The notes under the pieces are model-generated. The model was not told where the DNA came from, searched no databases, and saw only the letters and a list, made by a program, of their open reading frames with translations. The position numbers were made by a program, and so were the translations under genes. This document shows, piece by piece, positions 1 to 6,895 of a DNA stretch of 17,195 nt. Position 1 is the stretch's first letter. Every line of letters starts with the position of its first letter. Source of the DNA: CAVPGH01 sp046726955 (lineage in GTDB: Bacteria > Acidobacteriota > Vicinamibacteria > Fen-336); contig JBKPBQ010000355.1 of the NCBI GenBank assembly GCA_046726955.1, positions 1-17,195 of the forward strand, in the 5' to 3' direction.

Positions 1-374
1 TGGAACTGACGCGCCGGGGTAAACCGGCAAGGTGCAATGGATGAAAGAGCCAGACACTGAAGGGGTAGCCGCCCACAGTGGCCTCGAGTCATGTGGGCAC
101 GCCTGCAAGGGCGTGTCTGAAGCGTTGACAGGGGTACGTGCAGGCAGGGTATTGAGCCGCGAAAACACCGAAGTCCCGGGTGCCGATGCCGTAGTTTCCC
201 GCAGAAGGCGACACCGACCATCCCGCAATGGCGAGGGGTGGGTGGACCCGGCGTGGTCGAAGACCCCGAGCATGTACGGAAACACCTTGCGCGAGAACCG
301 GGAGATCCTGTGACCGCCCCTGAACTGATGGAGGTCAGGGGCCGCGGCGGGAAGTCCAAGGACGCAATCCGCCG

Positions 375-1943
375 ATGAACGGGCACGGGAAGTCACACAG
401 CTCCGTAGTACCAGCGAAGTCCCCGAACAATGAAGGCCCCGAACGAAGCGCGAGCCAAGGCGAATCCCAAACGGGCACGAACCGGGAAACCGGGGAAACA
501 GCCAAGGGTGAACCTAAAGCAACCGCCGAGGGAGGGCACCCGACGGCGGAGGGGGTGGAGGGAAGGGAGCTGGCCAAGGGGAATCTGCCTCAGCAAAACA
601 TGCCCCGGGCGCAGGACCGGGTCCGCATGCCGAGCGCGCTGGAGCGGATAGGTCAAGTAGCAAGGAGGGACAGGAAAGTACGGTTCACGACGCTCATGCA
701 TCACGTGTACAACCTGGACACGCTCCGGGAGGCTTACTTCGGCCTCAAGCGGGATGCCGCACCGGGAGTGGACGGGGAGGCGTGGCGGGAGTACGGGGAG
801 CAACTGGAGGAGAAGCTCAGGGATCTCTCCGAACGCCTGAAGCGCGGAGCGTATCGAGCAAAGCCTGTACGACGAGTCTTCATTCCGAAAGCGGACGGTG
901 GGATGAGGCCGCTCGGCGTAACGACGCTGGAGGACAAGGTAGTCCAGCGTGCCGTCGTAGAAGTGCTCAACCAAATCTACGAGGTGGACTTTCTCGGCTT
1001 CTCGTACGGATTTCGGCCGGGGCGTGGCCAGCATGACGCGCTGGACGCTCTGTACGTCGGGATCCTCACGAAGAAGGTGAACTGGGTGCTCGATCTGGAC
1101 ATTCGTGAGTTTTTCACGTCCATCAATCACGAGTGGCTGGTGAAGTTTGTCGAGCACCGGATTGCGGACCGGCGCATCGTGCGGCTCATCCAGAAGTGGC
1201 TGAGAGCCGGTGTGCTGGAGGACGGCAAGAGGATGCAGAGCGATGTGGGGACCCCGCAAGGGGGCGGAATCTCACCACTGCTGGCCAACATCTACCTCCA
1301 CTACGTGCTGGACCTCTGGGCCCAGGCCTGGCGACGGCAAGCAAGAGGCGAGGTGATCTTCGTCCGCTACGCCGACGACGGGGTCATGGGCTTCGAGCAC
1401 GAGACAGAAGCCAGGCGGTTCTGGTCCGCGCTCGCGGAGCGCTTCGCGAAGTTCGGACTGGAGCTGCACCCTGCAAAGACCCGCCTCATCGAATTCGGAC
1501 GCTATGCGGCCGAACGGCGAAAGCGGAACGGACGGGGCAAGCCCGAGAACTTCGATTTTCTCGGCTTCACGCACGTCTGCGGGAAGACGCGGAATGGAAA
1601 GTTCCAGGTGCTGCGGCGGACGTCTCGAAAGCGAGTGCGACGGAAGCTCGGGGAGATCAAGATCGAACTGAAGCGCCGTATGCACGTCCCCGTCCCGGCG
1701 GTAGGCAAGTGGCTGGGAGCCGTGGTGCGCGGACACTTCAACTACTACGGAGTGCCCAACAACTACTCGGCTCTCTCCATCTTCCGCTTTCACGTCGCTT
1801 GGCTCTGGTGGCGCACTCTTAGGAGACGCAGCCACAAGACTCGGGTGACGTGGGGGCGCATGCGCCATCTTGTCGCGGCCTATCTACCGCCTGCCCGCAT
1901 CACGCACCCCCACCCCGGTGTGCGCTTCGGTCTCACTACCTGA
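375..1943 (+). CDS. ltrA: Group II intron reverse transcriptase/maturase (LtrA-type)
   Basis: Intron-encoded protein of 522 residues that helps the intron RNA splice and copies it into DNA at new sites. The reverse transcriptase domain covers about residues 100-410: an APGVDG motif, FIPKADGGMRPLG, the GFSYGFRPGR block, GTPQGGGISPLLANIYLH, and the catalytic YADD at 332-335. A FDFLGFTH block follows, then maturase domain X (about 430-490, with RMHVPVPAVGKWL and YYGVP). The protein stops soon after domain X, so the DNA-binding/HNH endonuclease extension of full-length relatives is absent. The ATG at 375 is chosen because the N-terminal MNGHGKS...VVP text resembles annotated relatives as I remember them; the Shine-Dalgarno match is weak. 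The basic, low-complexity first 80 residues overlap structured intron RNA, so a later start near MPSALERI is possible. The stop is 5 bases before domain V. The reverse transcriptase appears intact. Confidence 0.95.
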   Translation: MNGHGKSHSSVVPAKSPNNEGPERSASQGESQTGTNRETGETAKGEPKATAEGGHPTAEGVEGRELAKGNLPQQNMPRAQDRVRMPSALERIGQVARRDRKVRFTTLMHHVYNLDTLREAYFGLKRDAAPGVDGEAWREYGEQLEEKLRDLSERLKRGAYRAKPVRRVFIPKADGGMRPLGVTTLEDKVVQRAVVEVLNQIYEVDFLGFSYGFRPGRGQHDALDALYVGILTKKVNWVLDLDIREFFTSINHEWLVKFVEHRIADRRIVRLIQKWLRAGVLEDGKRMQSDVGTPQGGGISPLLANIYLHYVLDLWAQAWRRQARGEVIFVRYADDGVMGFEHETEARRFWSALAERFAKFGLELHPAKTRLIEFGRYAAERRKRNGRGKPENFDFLGFTHVCGKTRNGKFQVLRRTSRKRVRRKLGEIKIELKRRMHVPVPAVGKWLGAVVRGHFNYYGVPNNYSALSIFRFHVAWLWWRTLRRRSHKTRVTWGRMRHLVAAYLPPARITHPHPGVRFGLTT

Positions 1944-1948
1944 GGCAA

Positions 1949-2021
1949 GAGCCGAGTGCGCTAGCTGCGCACGCTCGGATCTGTGCGGGGGGCGCCGGGA
2001 AACCGGCGTCCCTACCGCGAT
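1949..2021 (+). ncRNA. Group II intron domains V and VI with 3' splice site
   Basis: Domain V (1949-1981) folds as a lower stem 1949-1956 with 1974-1981, a U-A pair 1957/1971, an upper stem 1958-1961 with 1967-1970, and the two-base bulge C1972-G1973 typical of this catalytic hairpin. The AGC triad is 1950-1952. Domain VI (1985-2018) pairs 1985-1988 with 2015-2018 and 1989-1998 with 2003-2012 around a GAAA loop, leaving U2013 and A2014 unpaired. A2014 is the probable branch-point adenosine. Two departures from the textbook domain V are visible: the triad G (1951) faces A1979 rather than U, and the tip is a five-base UAGCU loop rather than a GNRA tetraloop. Folding was done by hand. Confidence 0.88.
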
Positions 2022-3039
2022 CGATACGGGCGCGCTCGGGACACCGCCTGCCCAGCCGATCCGTGAAGCGGCACTGGTAGCCATCTCGTTCGCTCACCAT
2101 GCGCTTGACGGCGACCGGAATGTAGCGCGACTGACTCGTAAGGTCGGTCGTCGCCAGCGTCTTCCTCGGGGTTTTCGTCCGTCCGAACCGTTTTGCTTCG
2201 AGCCGATCGATCTTCTCCGTGACCGCGATCTCGATGAGCGCGGCCAGGTCGCAGTCGGGGATGGTCGAGCGCATCAGGTCCTGCAGGCGCTGCAGCTTGT
2301 CGCGGAGTTCGGCGCTAGCGGTGAACTGGACTCTGTAGCGACCGGGGGAGAGCGGAAGCACGATGGCCGGACGCTTGACGACATCCGGATGAAGTGTAGG
2401 GGCCGGCACCGACGCCATCGCTTCGACGGCATCCGTGACGGTCGGCGTCAGCGAAACTCTGTCCGGACAGAGTTCGACCGCGTGCACCGACGTTGGAGGC
2501 GTCGCTCCGGGAAGCATCTGGGGCAGTGGGAACTCCGGTGCGGCAGGTCGTGCTGCAACCGAACCCGGACAGACCGTCGTGGTTACCGGTCTCCTCTCCG
2601 GTAACTTCCGTATCCGCGAAGGCGCGTCCGGGCGCGGCGCGATCTCGGCGATCAGCTCGAGGACCTGCCGCTTCGACCGGTGGGCGGCTCGGGCGAGAAG
2701 GCCGTCGCGGTTCTCCAATGTCAGGTGCGGGGCTAGGAGGCTGGCGGCGGTCAAGCTCAGGCGGCCGTCCTCGAGCATCGTCAGAAGGACGGGGTGCCTC
2801 CGAGACGCCCGAGCCGCGGTGATGCGCATGTAGGCCTCGGCCCCCGTTAGGCCGAGGACGCGGGCGCAGTACGCGAACATCGACGAGCAGGCCTCGCGCG
2901 CGTAGAGTTTCCGTGCGTCCACCTCGGCGATGTGTGCGAGGAGATCGTGCTCGACCAAGCGGGATTGCCGCGCCAGGTCCCTGAGCCGTCGGAGAAGCTC
3001 GTCGTCGGGGACCGATCGCAGCGGGCGCTTGTTCTCCAT
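2022..3039 (-). pseudogene. DUF222-like/HNH endonuclease gene, 3' part cut off by the group II intron
   Basis: The first 339 codons of a protein from the large DUF222-like/HNH nuclease group. The N-terminal helical region (about residues 10-155; LLAHIAEVDARKLY, SSMFAYCARVLGL, AYMRI..ARA, LLAPHLT) and the linker end in RYIPVAVKRMVSERDGYQCR...RRCPERARI, which is the start of an HNH domain. Relatives continue with an EFHH motif carrying the catalytic histidine. Here the reading frame enters the intron after the first base of codon 340 and adds 28 intron-derived residues before a stop at 1936-1938. The rest of the gene should lie left of the intron, outside the window. Because the intron is on the other strand, RNA splicing cannot restore this gene. 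The ATG at 3039 has no strong Shine-Dalgarno site. Codon use is less GC-extreme than in the flanking operons. The family's role is unsettled; these genes are often mobile and multicopy. Confidence 0.85.
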
Positions 3040-3058
3040 ATAAGCAATGCTGAGCCGA

Positions 3059-3078
3059 GGACTGGACAGGCCAGGTCC
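3059..3078. other. Weak hairpin between the GH20 gene and the HNH gene
   Basis: Arms GGACTGG and CCAGGTCC can pair with one bulged G around a five-base loop, inside the 72-base gap between the two minus-strand genes. No T tract follows on the minus strand, so it is at best a poor intrinsic terminator. The perfect palindrome GATAGCTATC at 3107-3116 overlaps the GH20 stop codon. Neither element has a supported function. Confidence 0.2.
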
Positions 3079-3111
3079 CGCGCGACAAGGATTCGTTAGG
3101 CGTCGAGATAG

Positions 3112-5352
3112 CTATCGATAATCCTCGACCCGCGGTTTCTCGACTCCGGTCACTCCGAAGAGGACGGGCAAGGCGACCGAAGGCCCCGGCGACCCCACGA
3201 GGGTGACGGACACGATGGGGACGTCGGGCCGCGGGTTCACCCACTCGCTGGCCCAGAGGACGGCGTCCCCGCCGGAAGGCAGCTTGCCCGAGACGACCGG
3301 ACGCCCCAGGTAATACGCGCGCGACCAGCCCACGTCCCACCGGCCGACGTTCTCGTCGTACCGGATCTCGTGGACGGACACCAGCTCGTCCGCGTATCGG
3401 ACCTCGTAGTAGCCCAGCAGCTCCGAGGACTCGTGCGGAAAGTGCGTCTGGTCGCCGGCGTGGATGGAGGGCCGGCCCTCCCCGGTCGACGTATGAAGAA
3501 AGACCAGGGACGCCCACCGGCCCGCAACCGACAAAACAACACGAGTGGGCTTGTCTCCGGACCGTCGCGCAACCACCACCGCCGACGGCCCGCGCGACGG
3601 ATCGCCGAGAGCGTAGGGCAAGCCCAACGCATACCCCCGCCCGGGCGCGAGCCCCGAGAGGTCCCAGCCCTCCCCGCGCGGCGCAGCATTGAACGACGGC
3701 GAGATGTCGAGCACCTCGAAGCGCATGGGATCCGCCGTCGCCGACGGAACCGGCCGGGAAGCCAGCACGCGCCGCACCTCCGGCATCAGCCCGGCGGCCT
3801 GCCGCATCCCCTCCGCAGCCGGAAGCGCCCCCGACGACCAGAGCATGTTGATGCTGTAGACGGCCTCCGGCACCTGCAGCTTGCCGAGCAGGAACTCCTC
3901 GAACGCCCCCCAGGACGACACCTCGCCCCCGAGCGCGCCGTAACGCTTGGCGCGCGCTGGCCAGTCCGTGATCTCGGTTCCCGTGAAGTTCCCCACGAGG
4001 AACGGCCAGCCCAGCTTCTGGAACGTGGCGTCGCCCGCCTCGCCCGACCAGTTCAACACGTGCAGGCCCGCGCCGGCAGCCACCAGCCGATCCCGGGCCG
4101 AGCGTGTGTCGGGCCGCTCGTACTGGACGACGCCGCCCTCGTTCCAGCGCTTGGCGAAGCGATTGTGGCTGTCCACGAAGTGATCGCCCCACATCCACGT
4201 CTCGACGCCCTTCTCGGCGAGGTGGCGCGAGATCTTGAGCACGTCCTCCGCGTAGAGCTCCCCCGTGTCCTTCCCGCGGCACCGCGGGCAGAAGGCCCCG
4301 GCCCGCCACTCGTCGTGGCCGATGTGGACGCGCCGCGGCTTCAGCAGCTCGAGGTACTCATCCATCACGTCGAAGAGGATCTGGTACGAGAGCGGGTTGG
4401 ACGGGCAGTACGAATCCGGCCACGTCATGTCCGGGTCCTCCGCGACCTCGCGGTGGACGGACGCGATGTAGTAGGTATGCGTGAGCGACTGGATCTCCGG
4501 GACGATCTCGAGGCCGTAGTCGTCGGCCCACCCCGCGAGCCGGCGCACGTCATCCTTCTCGATGTACGCGCCGCCTCCCACGCCCACGTGCAGCGAGGCC
4601 GCGAACCGGTGCGCGGTGCCGAGCGGAATTCCCTCGCCGAGCTTGTCCATCGTCTCGCCGTGCGCGTACCACTCGGAGACCGTGCGCCGCCAGCCGACGC
4701 TGATCTCGGGGTGGGAGTCGAGCCGCATCCCTCCGCCGACTTCCAGCACCAGGCCGTTGAACTTGTAGCGGAGCAGGAAGTCCCGCAAGTAGCGGCGGGC
4801 GAAGCCGAGCTGGTCGCGTCCGGGAAGATAGACGTGGACCCAGCGCAGCGACGACGCCGGCCAGTCGCGCACCGTCGAGCGCCGGACGGCGAGGCTGCGG
4901 TGGCCCCACGGATGGACGAGCTGGAGAAACGACTGCGCTGCATACAAAGTCCCGCGATAGTCCCGCCCCGCGAGCACGGCTCCCGTGTCGCCGACGTACA
5001 ACAGGTAGCCCTCCGCGGCCGGCGGCACCGTCGCTCCGGACTTCGCGACCGCCGCGCCCACGAGGGGACTCGCAACATCGCCCACGACGAGAGCGACGCG
5101 TCCCTCCGCAGCCGTGCCGACGACGACCGGGATCGCCACACCGAAGTGATCGGCGATCTGCTCCGCGAGCAGGCGTCCGGGAAGCTGGGCGCGCCGATCT
5201 CCCTCCGGCACGACGATCACAGCGTCGCCGAGCAGCAGGCGCTCTTCCGAGTAACGGGCTTCCTGGGGGACCGGCCAGATCGGATGGGGAAGCGCGCCGC
5301 CGGCCGGCGACGCGGCGAGGACGCAGACGAGGGCCAGGGCCCCGGCGGGCAA
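3112..5352 (-). CDS. Secreted GH20-like beta-N-acetylhexosaminidase
   Basis: A 746-residue exported glycoside hydrolase predicted to release terminal N-acetylglucosamine or N-acetylgalactosamine. The chosen start is TTG at 5352: it lies 5 bases after the upstream stop, has GGGAG (5361-5365) at 8-base spacing, and opens directly into a signal peptide (MPAGALALVCVLAASPAGGA). The same frame stays open far upstream, but that part is a shadow of the GWxTD gene. Residues about 25-150 form the N-terminal alpha/beta domain seen before GH20 barrels (LLAEQIADHFG, EGYLLYVG, YRGTLYAAQSFLQL). The barrel follows, with YKFNGLVLEVGGG, LEIVPEIQSLTHTYY, and the catalytic Asp-Glu pair D347-E348 in RVHIGHDEW. 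A CPRC pair (355-358) comes directly after the active site, which I associate with a divergent environmental GH20 branch. A beta-rich C-terminal region runs from about 560 to the end. Exact sugar specificity cannot be read from sequence. Confidence 0.88.
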   Translation of the reverse strand: MPAGALALVCVLAASPAGGALPHPIWPVPQEARYSEERLLLGDAVIVVPEGDRRAQLPGRLLAEQIADHFGVAIPVVVGTAAEGRVALVVGDVASPLVGAAVAKSGATVPPAAEGYLLYVGDTGAVLAGRDYRGTLYAAQSFLQLVHPWGHRSLAVRRSTVRDWPASSLRWVHVYLPGRDQLGFARRYLRDFLLRYKFNGLVLEVGGGMRLDSHPEISVGWRRTVSEWYAHGETMDKLGEGIPLGTAHRFAASLHVGVGGGAYIEKDDVRRLAGWADDYGLEIVPEIQSLTHTYYIASVHREVAEDPDMTWPDSYCPSNPLSYQILFDVMDEYLELLKPRRVHIGHDEWRAGAFCPRCRGKDTGELYAEDVLKISRHLAEKGVETWMWGDHFVDSHNRFAKRWNEGGVVQYERPDTRSARDRLVAAGAGLHVLNWSGEAGDATFQKLGWPFLVGNFTGTEITDWPARAKRYGALGGEVSSWGAFEEFLLGKLQVPEAVYSINMLWSSGALPAAEGMRQAAGLMPEVRRVLASRPVPSATADPMRFEVLDISPSFNAAPRGEGWDLSGLAPGRGYALGLPYALGDPSRGPSAVVVARRSGDKPTRVVLSVAGRWASLVFLHTSTGEGRPSIHAGDQTHFPHESSELLGYYEVRYADELVSVHEIRYDENVGRWDVGWSRAYYLGRPVVSGKLPSGGDAVLWASEWVNPRPDVPIVSVTLVGSPGPSVALPVLFGVTGVEKPRVEDYR

Positions 5353-5357
5353 CGCGG

Positions 5358-6788
5358 CTACTCCCGCACCTCGAACGCCGTCTCCCGCGTCTCCGTCTTC
5401 TGCGCGCGCGCGTCGGTCGCGGTCAGACGCACGAGGTACCGGCCTGCGCCGTACGTCGACAGGGGAATGGGACCGACAGACGCGACCGCGGACGCCGTGT
5501 CGTACGACTCCTCGGCGCCCCTCGCCACCGTCCTGGCCTCCTTGAGGATGGTGAACGTGGCGCGGACCGACGCCTTGCCGGTCGCGGGATCGAGCGACGC
5601 CCCGTGCACGACTCCCACCACCTGCAGGGCTTCCTTCGCCTTGAAGACATTGCCGAAGCGCGGCTCCACGCGCAGCGTGCCCACGGCAAACGCGGCATAG
5701 GCCCCGTCGGCGGCGGGCGGCGAGGCGCCCTCGACTTCGGGGTAGAGAAGGAGCGGACCGATGCCGAGCCCGGCCGCGTCGAAGTCGGGCGCCTCGACGG
5801 GCAGCGTCGTCACGGAAGTGCGGCCGTCGGGCAAAGCAACCGCCAGCCGCACGGTGTGAGTGCCCGGCTCGACCGGCAAGCCGAAGGAGACGAGCTGGCC
5901 GCCACCCTCCTGGGCCAAAGGACGCATCGTCTTCTCTTGCGTAGGACCCGGCGGCTGGCCGGTGTCGGCGGTCTGCGCGGCGACGCGAATCTTCGCCTTC
6001 TCGTCGACGGCGCCCTCCGGGCCGATGCGCACGAGCCCGGCCACGTACGTCTTTCCCGCCGCCGCGCGCACCATCATCTTGGGCTCGACGGACAGCGGGA
6101 ACTCGGACTTCTCCGACGCGAGGAGCGATCCTCCCGCCCCGCTCTGACGGAGCTGGTCCTCGAGGCGTACGAGCCGCCCGTCGGAGCCGCGGCGGTAGTC
6201 GATCGCCGGGCGCGTCACGCGGGCGGCGGCAACCCGCCGCAGCTCGTCGAGCGTGCGGCCGCCCTCCGTGAAGCGGCACCACTCGTCGAAACCGACGCGG
6301 AGCTCACCGCCCGTGAAGGGAAGCGGATCGCCGGGGCGGCTCTTGTAGACCCACGTCTCGGGCGGGCGCGATCCTTCGCGCATCGCCTCGGTGTTGTCGA
6401 AGCGCGCGCTCAGCTCGCGCCTCTCCACTTCGGTCGGCTCGCCGAGCAGGGCCAGCACCTGACCGCAGCCGGTCTGGGATCCCGCGGACCCGGCGGAAGA
6501 GTAGCGATCGTCCGCGGCCTTCCAGGCACGGGCGACCGCGTCCTGCAGCTCGTTCTCGGGCGTCGCGGGCGTGGGATCGCGCCGGGCCCAGAAGAGCCGC
6601 TCGAACTCCTTGCGCTCGCCAGCGTCGCGCAGGCGGCGGAACTCCTCCTCCTCGCCGGGGAGGAAGAACAGCCGCAGGCGCTCCAGCCAGCGCTGGGAAT
6701 CCTTGTCGAGCTTCTCGCCGGAAGCGGCGGCGAGCGCCAGCAGGACGACGGGACCGAGGAGCCGCAACATCATGGACGGCCCGAGCAT
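5358..6788 (-). CDS. Secreted GWxTD-domain protein
   Basis: A 476-residue exported protein. A hydrophobic leader (MMLRLLGPVVLLALAAASG) is followed by the GWxTD-type domain at about residues 30-170: FFLPGEEEEFRRL, FERLFWARRDPTPATPENE (65-80), DDRY, and VLALLGEPTEVE (111-122), ending with an ETWVY stretch. This layout is frequent in Acidobacteriota, Bacteroidota and Gemmatimonadota, and its biochemical role is unknown. Residues about 235-476 look like tandem beta-sandwich (Ig-like) repeats, for example FPLSVEPKMMVRAAAGKTYVAGLVRIG and a closing GRYLVRLTATDARAQKTETRETAFEV. It is translationally linked to the GH20 gene 5 bases downstream, which suggests a helper or surface role in the same process. 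ATG 6788 gives the longest form; ATG 6773 or 6770 would put the leader nearer the N-terminus and is equally plausible, since no strong Shine-Dalgarno site decides it. Confidence 0.82.
   Translation of the reverse strand: MLGPSMMLRLLGPVVLLALAAASGEKLDKDSQRWLERLRLFFLPGEEEEFRRLRDAGERKEFERLFWARRDPTPATPENELQDAVARAWKAADDRYSSAGSAGSQTGCGQVLALLGEPTEVERRELSARFDNTEAMREGSRPPETWVYKSRPGDPLPFTGGELRVGFDEWCRFTEGGRTLDELRRVAAARVTRPAIDYRRGSDGRLVRLEDQLRQSGAGGSLLASEKSEFPLSVEPKMMVRAAAGKTYVAGLVRIGPEGAVDEKAKIRVAAQTADTGQPPGPTQEKTMRPLAQEGGGQLVSFGLPVEPGTHTVRLAVALPDGRTSVTTLPVEAPDFDAAGLGIGPLLLYPEVEGASPPAADGAYAAFAVGTLRVEPRFGNVFKAKEALQVVGVVHGASLDPATGKASVRATFTILKEARTVARGAEESYDTASAVASVGPIPLSTYGAGRYLVRLTATDARAQKTETRETAFEVRE
5361..5365 (-). 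promoter_or_regulatory. Ribosome binding site for the GH20 TTG start
   Basis: GGGAG on the minus strand, inside the last codons of the GWxTD gene and 8 bases upstream of TTG 5352. It is the main reason for choosing this non-ATG start and implies translational coupling of the two genes. Confidence 0.6.
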
Positions 6789-6895
6789 ATCACCGACGGA
6801 CTTTCGTTTGCTATTTTTTCCTTGCTTTTACCTGCGGTCGCCCATATCGTTCCGATCCAGACCCCGAAACCCGCTCCGCGGGACAGGAGACCTCA
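6789..6895. promoter_or_regulatory. Divergent intergenic region with presumed promoters for both operons
   Basis: This 107-base gap separates the leftward GWxTD-GH20 unit from the rightward six-gene operon and is the only sizeable non-coding stretch in the sugar locus. It holds an unusually A/T-rich block (about 6801-6831, TTTGCTATTTTTTCCTTGCTTTTA) in otherwise GC-rich DNA, the natural place for promoter melting or regulator binding. I could not find convincing -35/-10 pairs on either strand, nor a clear operator palindrome, so the promoter assignment rests on gene layout. Confidence 0.45.
6885..6890 (+). promoter_or_regulatory. Ribosome binding site for the symporter TTG start
   Basis: AGGAGA, 5 bases upstream of TTG 6896. 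It is the best Shine-Dalgarno site in the window and fixes the non-ATG start of the first gene of the rightward operon. Confidence 0.7.

Larger units (their letters stand above)
1..2021 (+). mobile_element. Group II intron, 5' end outside the window
   Basis: A retroelement RNA that self-splices and encodes its own reverse transcriptase. Supporting signs are the maturase ORF, a 3'-terminal domain V with an AGC triad (1950-1952), and a domain VI stem with an unpaired adenine at 2014, followed seven bases later by the likely 3' splice site (terminal GAT, 2019-2021). Bases 1-374 contain no convincing gene. They are the structured upstream RNA (domain I and probably II-III), with the phrase GGGGTAAACCGGCAAGGT near the start that I recall from related introns. 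The 5' boundary (usually GTGYG) is not in the window. The element interrupts an HNH-type gene that reads on the opposite strand, so it is antisense to its host gene. Its base composition is less GC-extreme than the operons to the right, as expected for an acquired element. I cannot assign the intron class with confidence. Confidence 0.93.

Noticed and set aside
32..313. Small plus-strand open frame (93 codons) at the window start
   Set aside because: It lies in the structured 5' RNA of the group II intron, has no ribosome site or protein motif, and is better explained as ribozyme sequence.
1870..2604. Plus-strand open frame (244 codons) running from intron into flanking DNA
   Set aside because: It crosses the catalytic RNA domains and the antisense of the HNH gene; no motif supports it.
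3059..3078. Rho-independent terminator after the GH20 gene
   Set aside because: The hairpin has a bulge and no T tract, so it was listed only as a weak hairpin.
2315..4309. Minus-strand open frame (664 codons) spanning the HNH gene and half of the GH20 gene
   Set aside because: Out-of-frame overlap of two well-supported genes, with shadow-like composition.
3370..5700. Long plus-strand open frame (776 codons) opposite the GH20 gene
   Set aside because: It is antisense to a gene with clear catalytic motifs, has an Arg/Pro/His/Val-rich composition typical of GC-driven shadows, and shows no domain or leader.
5353..6282. N-terminal extension of the GH20 frame up to an ATG at 6282
   Set aside because: It lies in an alternative frame of the GWxTD gene and is Arg/Gly/Ala-rich; the signal peptide begins only at TTG 5352.
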